NCBI GenBank assembly: GCA_019421525.1
Contig: JAHZFC010000060.1
Location: 4,622 to 12,345, forward strand
Direction of reading: 5' to 3'
From: Clostridiales bacterium
GTDB taxonomy: Bacteria; Bacillota; Clostridia; Oscillospirales; Oscillospiraceae
Length of the DNA: 7,724 nucleotides
Shown here: positions 4,760-7,724 of the stretch, piece after piece
Position numbering within the stretch: the stretch's first letter is position 1
Layout of the letters: each line of letters begins with the position of its first letter
Notes under the pieces: generated by a model
Databases searched by the model: none
What the model was told of the DNA's origin: nothing
The model's input: the letters and a program-made list of their open reading frames with translations, nothing else
Made by a program: the position numbers and the translations under genes

Positions 4760-5688
4760 GACAGCATCTCCCCATGACCAGGCAGAAGTTTCTGCTCCAC
4801 GATGTCCGCGATGGCGTTGAACACCTCCGCCAGCTCCCGGGCCTCCTTGGCCGTGTCCTCCAGTTCGCTCCGGGTCATCCGGGTACACTCCGCCCAGATG
4901 CGCACATGTTCCTCGGCGGGAGTGAGGAGCACCGCCTTCTCGAATGCCTGGCAGAACACCTTGGCGATCTGGCTGCGCCGGTCCGTCTCTCCGTCCCGCT
5001 GCCGCACCTCCTGCCTGGCCTTGGCCAGCTCCACCGCCTCCAGGGCGGCCTGTTCCCGCTCTGCCTCCGGTACTTGCTCCAGTTCCTTAGTCAGTTCATA
5101 GCCCTGGTGGATGGACAGTTCCCCCTTGTCCAGGGCCTCCCGGACGGCGGCGGGAGCGCTCTCGTCGATGCGCATGATCTTGCCCATGGTGCGTTCTCCG
5201 ATGCCAACAGAGGCTGCCAGCTCTTTGCGGGCATCCACAGGGGCGGAGTGGACTTCCGGCAATGTTGCCGAAGGTCCACTCTCATACTGGTTCCCGTGGT
5301 ACGCCTGCTGGTTTGCCTTTGCCCTGGCCTCGATCTCCGGCCGCAGCTTGAGGGCGATTTTGCCCAGCTCCCAGCGGTCCAGGTTCCTCCGGCCCTTCTG
5401 GGTGTCCAGCGCCCACCGCTTGGCCTCCAGCAGATCGTCAAAGGCGAACACCGCCATCTGATAGGGCAGGCCATGCTGTTGGCACAGCCGCTGCCGGTTG
5501 TGGCCGTCGATGATGACCAGGTCCTGGTTGACGATGATGGGGGAGTAGCAGCCGTTTCGCAGCAGGTCCGCCTCCAGGGCGGCCAGCTGCTCCCCGCTCA
5601 GCGGGGGGAGCAGCCCGGCCATCTCAGGCAGCACCACGGGGGTGCGCTCTCCGCTGCTGTATGTGACGCCTGTGTTGCGCATGGTCAC
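4756..5688 (-). CDS. ParB/Spo0J-like partition protein (ParB N-terminal domain plus HTH)
   Basis: 310 residues. Residues about 15-95 form the ParB N-terminal (ParBc) domain: the SPIIVNQDLVIIDGHNRQRL block at 49-68 carries the IIDGHNR signature found in element-borne ParB-like proteins in place of the GERR motif of chromosomal ParB. QKGRRNLDRWELGKIAL follows at 98-114, then a linker, then a helix-turn-helix (ARKELAASVGIGERTMGKIMRI at 153-174) and a long charged helical C-terminus. It probably binds specific DNA and acts in partition or regulation. The start is GTG at 5688, overlapping the SSB stop as GTGA; an ATG at 5682 is an alternative that costs only two residues. Two inverted repeats lie inside the gene, at 5586-5614 and 5246-5281. 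It shares the operon with a separate ParM/ParR pair, so its role may be regulatory rather than segregation. Confidence 0.88.
   Translation of the reverse strand: MTMRNTGVTYSSGERTPVVLPEMAGLLPPLSGEQLAALEADLLRNGCYSPIIVNQDLVIIDGHNRQRLCQQHGLPYQMAVFAFDDLLEAKRWALDTQKGRRNLDRWELGKIALKLRPEIEARAKANQQAYHGNQYESGPSATLPEVHSAPVDARKELAASVGIGERTMGKIMRIDESAPAAVREALDKGELSIHQGYELTKELEQVPEAEREQAALEAVELAKARQEVRQRDGETDRRSQIAKVFCQAFEKAVLLTPAEEHVRIWAECTRMTRSELEDTAKEARELAEVFNAIADIVEQKLLPGHGEMLS
5246..5281. repeat. 36-bp near-perfect palindrome inside the parB-like gene
   Basis: Two 17-base arms match at 15 of 17 positions and are separated by only two bases (TG). The outer eight bases GAGTGGAC / GTCCACTC are perfect. 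It lies in the linker between the ParB N-terminal domain and the helix-turn-helix (residues about 136-148, SGPSATLPEVHSA) and is 12 codons long, so an insertion of it would not shift the frame. Confidence 0.7.
5586..5614. repeat. Hairpin near the start of the parB-like gene
   Basis: On the transcribed-sense strand GCTGCT pairs with AGCAGC and CCCCGC with GCGGGG around a TGA triloop, with a two-base CC bulge, giving 12 base pairs. It begins about 75 bases into the coding region. There is no T-run after it, so it is not a terminator; it may only reflect codon choice. Confidence 0.5.
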
Positions 5689-6047
5689 GCGGCTTCCGTG
5701 TCAGGCATGGCGTCCGCCGCTTCCTCCGCCCGCCGGGGGGAGAGGAATTCCACCTCGGTGCCCTTCACCAGAAAGCCGGGCTGGCGCTCCGGCTCCTCCG
5801 CGAAGCTGATGGTCTCGAAGTCCCCCACGGCGGCCAGCTTGCAGCCCTTCCAGGCATAGGCCGCGCACCGCTCCGCCAGGGGGCCCCGGACCTTCACCGA
5901 GATGAAGTCGGTGAGCTTGTTGCCCTCCCGGTCCCGGTACCGCCGGTCCGAGGCCAGGCGCAGGATGGCGTAGGGCTTGCCCGTGGTCTCGCTGCGTCTG
6001 AGCTCCACGTCGTTGGTCAGGTTGCCGATCACTGTGATCTTCAACAT
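5685..6047 (-). CDS. ssb: Single-stranded DNA-binding protein (short SSB, OB fold)
   Basis: 120 residues starting MLKITVIGNLTNDVELRRSE, the usual SSB opening, followed by GKPYAILRLASDRRYRD, TDFISVKVRG, LAERCAAYAWKGCKLAAVGDF and FLVKGTEVEFL, the strands of a single OB fold (residues 1-103). SSB coats single-stranded DNA during replication and conjugative transfer. The C-terminus is short and ends PDTEAA; it lacks the acidic DDDIPF-type tip with which bacterial SSB recruits partner proteins, which is common in element-borne copies. The start is fixed by GGAGG at 6059-6063, 11 bases upstream, in a 57-base gap that is AT-rich compared with the rest of the window. The stop overlaps the parB-like start as GTGA. 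Confidence 0.9.
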   Translation of the reverse strand: MLKITVIGNLTNDVELRRSETTGKPYAILRLASDRRYRDREGNKLTDFISVKVRGPLAERCAAYAWKGCKLAAVGDFETISFAEEPERQPGFLVKGTEVEFLSPRRAEEAADAMPDTEAA

Positions 6048-6104
6048 TGGGTCGTTTTCCTCCTTTTCTTGGGTTGGATTTTTGATTTTTTTGTTGCCCG
6101 CCCG
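6048..6104. other. 57-base gap between the DUF4314-type and SSB genes
   Basis: The only sizeable spacer in the window. It is AT-rich, with an A-run in the sense strand (CAAAAAAATCAAAAATCC), and carries the SSB ribosome site at 6059-6063. I see no confident -35/-10 promoter pair and no terminator; the small GCCCG/CGGGC stem at its edge is followed by A, not T, in the sense strand. Confidence 0.5.
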
Positions 6105-6860
6105 TCAGCGGGCCATCCCGTCCTTTTTGGGCGTGCGCTGCTTGGACATAGGCTTCTCCACCTCAGGCCCGAACCACTCCTGCTCGGTCTGGATGCTCCA
6201 GTTGTCCGAATTCCACAGGTGGACGTACAGCTCGCCGCCGTCCACCCGGATCTCCCGCTGCTCAAAGCCCTCGCCCCAGCCGTCTGCCGCCTGTCCGGTG
6301 ATATATTCCTTCAGGGCCGTCAGTTCTTTGGGGGACAGATCACCCACCACCCGGCACTCCGCCACGCCCCAGAGCTGCCCGTCCCGGGCCTCCGCCGTGA
6401 ACACGGCGGAGCGGACCTTATCGTTGACACCGTCCGTCTCGGGATACCAGTGCATCAGGCCACGCTCTGCCTCTTCCGGCATCCGCTCCCGGATCAGCGC
6501 GGCCAGGATGCTGTCCTCGTAGTCTATGAGAGTCCGTCCCTCCCATGTTTCGCCATGCTCGGAGACATCTCCCCATTCGTTTCTGGGGTAAAAGCCGGCG
6601 GTCAGGGGCATGTAGAGTTTCAGCAGGGTGGGCTCCGGGGGCGAGACCGTGAAGCGGTCCTCCCCCAGGATCAGAGCCAGGCTGCGGCCATTGTCCCAGT
6701 CGACCTGGAACTGGCCGGCGTCGTCGATGTGGGCCAGCGTCCCCTCAGAGCCGGGCGGGACGGGCCGCGGATCGCTGCCCATCTGGGTCAACCTGACCCG
6801 GCTGCCTGGGGGATACTGCTCCCGCAGGAAGGCCAGCCACTCTCTCGATGGTGTGTCCAT
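6105..6860 (-). CDS. DUF4314-containing protein with a second uncharacterised C-terminal domain
   Basis: 251 residues in two parts. Residues about 6-72 (REWLAFLREQYPPGSRVRLTQM, with PGSEGTLAHIDDAGQFQVDW and a conserved GEDRFTV end) match my memory of DUF4314, a small beta-barrel domain of unknown function common in Firmicutes mobile elements. Residues about 80-230 (LKLYMPLTAGFYPRNEW, then GRTLIDYEDSILAALIRERM, LWGVAECRVVGDLSPKEL and GELYVHLWNSDNWSIQ) form a second domain that I associate with uncharacterised element proteins; I cannot name it firmly. The short basic tail is KPMSKQRTPKKDGMAR. I use the ATG at 6860, with a G-run 8 bases upstream. A GTG at 6884 would overlap the upstream stop and add eight Gly/Val-rich residues. 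No catalytic motif is visible and the function is unknown. Confidence 0.82.
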   Translation of the reverse strand: MDTPSREWLAFLREQYPPGSRVRLTQMGSDPRPVPPGSEGTLAHIDDAGQFQVDWDNGRSLALILGEDRFTVSPPEPTLLKLYMPLTAGFYPRNEWGDVSEHGETWEGRTLIDYEDSILAALIRERMPEEAERGLMHWYPETDGVNDKVRSAVFTAEARDGQLWGVAECRVVGDLSPKELTALKEYITGQAADGWGEGFEQREIRVDGGELYVHLWNSDNWSIQTEQEWFGPEVEKPMSKQRTPKKDGMAR

Positions 6861-6874
6861 GCCGCGGCCCCCCG

Positions 6875-7724
6875 TCACGCCCACTCCAGGACGAACAGGA
6901 CAGACACCACCTGCTCATCCACCGGCTCAGACAGGGCGGACACCACCGCGTCGTAGGTCAGGGGCAGGGAGCCGTCCAAGGGCACCGTCCAGTCCCCGGT
7001 CAGAGCCAGGGCCTCCGTCGTGCCTTTGCCAGCAGTCTCCGCCCCGTTGAGGGCAAAGCCGATGAGCTGGCTGTCCACTTTTTCCGAGGCCATGTCAGTG
7101 CCGTAGGGCACCAGCGTCCAGCCGTTGACGGCGGACACCGTCACCCCGGTTACTTCTACGGCGGCGGTGGAGTGGTTGACCACCTCCGCGTTGCTGGCGG
7201 CGTATACTTCCCCCTGCTCGCTCACCGTCAGGGCCAGGGTCACAGGGACGGTCACGGAGAACACGGGGATGAGTTCCCACCGGGCGTAGTAGGTGGCAGG
7301 GCTTGTGGACGTGTAGACGGTGTCCCCGGTCACTTGCTCACCGCCCTCCGCTTCCGTGAACCATCCCAGGAAGGTGTAGCCGTCCTTCAGAGGCTGGGTG
7401 GGCAGCACCAGCTTCTCCCCGTAGGTCTGTTGAGTGGTCTCTGTCTGGCCGTCCCCCAGGTCCCAGGTGATGGTGTAGTCGCCGGCCTCCCACCGGGCGT
7501 AATAAGTGGTGGGCCCGGCGGTGGTGTAGGTGGTGCTGGCCGTCACCTGGGCGCTGCCGGTCTCGCTGGTGTACCAGCCCTGAAAGGTATGTCCCGTCTT
7601 GCTGGGTGCGGCGGGCAGGGCCAGGGCCTGGCCGTAGGTCTGCTGGGTGGTCTGGGCCTGCCCGTCTCCCAGGTCCCAGGTGATGGTATACTGGTTGGCG
7701 GTGAACTGGGCGTAGAAGGTCCGG
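6875..7724 (-). CDS. InlB B-repeat (Listeria-Bacteroides repeat) surface protein, C-terminal 282 residues
   Basis: The gene runs off the right edge, so no start or signal peptide is visible. Two complete 71-residue units each carry YTITWDLGDGQ, a TTQQTYG block, a GYTFLGW/GHTFQGW turn and a TYYARWE end, the signature of InlB B repeats. The first residues (RTFYAQFT) are the end of a third unit. The last ~132 residues (LIPVFSVTVPVTLALTVSEQG onward to VSVLFVLEWA) form a beta-rich domain with NAEVVNHSTAAVEVTG and DGSLPLTYDAVVSALSEPV. The protein should be exported and displayed or released, with a likely adhesive role by analogy. No LPXTG sorting signal or membrane anchor appears at the C-terminus, so attachment would need another mechanism or the N-terminal part. 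Its stop lies 14 bases before the ATG of the DUF4314-type gene. Confidence 0.85.
   Translation of the reverse strand, partial: RTFYAQFTANQYTITWDLGDGQAQTTQQTYGQALALPAAPSKTGHTFQGWYTSETGSAQVTASTTYTTAGPTTYYARWEAGDYTITWDLGDGQTETTQQTYGEKLVLPTQPLKDGYTFLGWFTEAEGGEQVTGDTVYTSTSPATYYARWELIPVFSVTVPVTLALTVSEQGEVYAASNAEVVNHSTAAVEVTGVTVSAVNGWTLVPYGTDMASEKVDSQLIGFALNGAETAGKGTTEALALTGDWTVPLDGSLPLTYDAVVSALSEPVDEQVVSVLFVLEWA
7274..7486 (-). repeat. InlB B-repeat unit (213 bp), copy nearest the C-terminus
   Basis: Residues 80-150 of the visible protein, from AGDYTITWDLGDG to TYYARWE. The neighbouring copy at 7487-7699 is in phase at exactly 71 codons and shares long stretches of DNA, including the TITWDLGDGQ and TTQQTYG segments. 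Confidence 0.8.
7487..7699 (-). repeat. InlB B-repeat unit (213 bp), preceding copy
   Basis: Residues 9-79 of the visible protein, from ANQYTITWDLGDG to TYYARWE. The bases from 7700 to 7723 encode the end of a further unit, so at least three were present. Confidence 0.8.

Noticed and set aside
4774..5859. Plus-strand open frame of 361 codons opposite the ParB-like and SSB genes
   Set aside because: A shadow of two confidently identified minus-strand genes; no domain signature.
6095..6125. Small GCCCG / CGGGC stem after the DUF4314-type gene as a terminator
   Set aside because: The stem is short and is followed by an A-run, not a T-run, in the transcribed sense; the plus-strand reading has no T-run either.

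Overview
The window is one dense block of genes, all read from the minus strand, with short gaps or overlapping stop/start codons. It has no rRNA, no tRNA and no CRISPR array. The DNA is GC-rich by eye and has strong GGAGG-type ribosome sites. The gene set (two-domain DUF4314-type protein, short SSB, ParB-like protein, ParM and ParR partition proteins, C5 DNA methyltransferase, amidoligase, gamma-glutamylcyclotransferase, InlB-repeat surface protein) is what I would expect in the maintenance module of an integrative and conjugative element or large plasmid of a gut Clostridia (Oscillospiraceae/Lachnospiraceae type). The host assignment is inference; no taxonomic marker gene is present.

In transcription order (high to low coordinates): a partial secreted protein with at least two full 71-residue InlB/Listeria-Bacteroides repeats (6875-7724); a DUF4314-type protein (6105-6860); a small SSB (5685-6047); a ParB-like DNA-binding protein (4756-5688); two unrecognised small proteins (4361-4759 and 3905-4342); ParM (2985-3908) and its likely partner ParR (2699-2995); a C5 methyltransferase (1428-2702); an amidoligase (469-1431); an 82-residue unknown (216-464); and the start of a gamma-glutamylcyclotransferase (1-213, running off the left edge). 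Many junctions are NTGA stop/start overlaps, so the genes are probably co-transcribed and translationally coupled.

The genes fall into three functional groups. SSB, ParB-like, ParM and ParR suggest DNA maintenance and active segregation of an extrachromosomal or excised form. The methyltransferase would protect the element's DNA, but here its catalytic core (after the GGFPC motif) is replaced by 231 bp of hairpin-rich unrelated DNA that happens to keep the frame open; it is probably dead. The amidoligase, 82-aa protein and cyclotransferase form a cassette that could make and break gamma-glutamyl or other amide bonds on an unknown peptide, protein or metabolite.

The two places most worth a second look are the palindrome-rich block inside the methyltransferase (about 2244-2474) and the amidoligase cassette (1-1431), where the small protein between the two enzymes ends in Glu-Glu and could be a substrate or partner. 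No stretch longer than 300 bases lacks a gene; the largest gap is 57 bases (6048-6104). No promoter or terminator was found.
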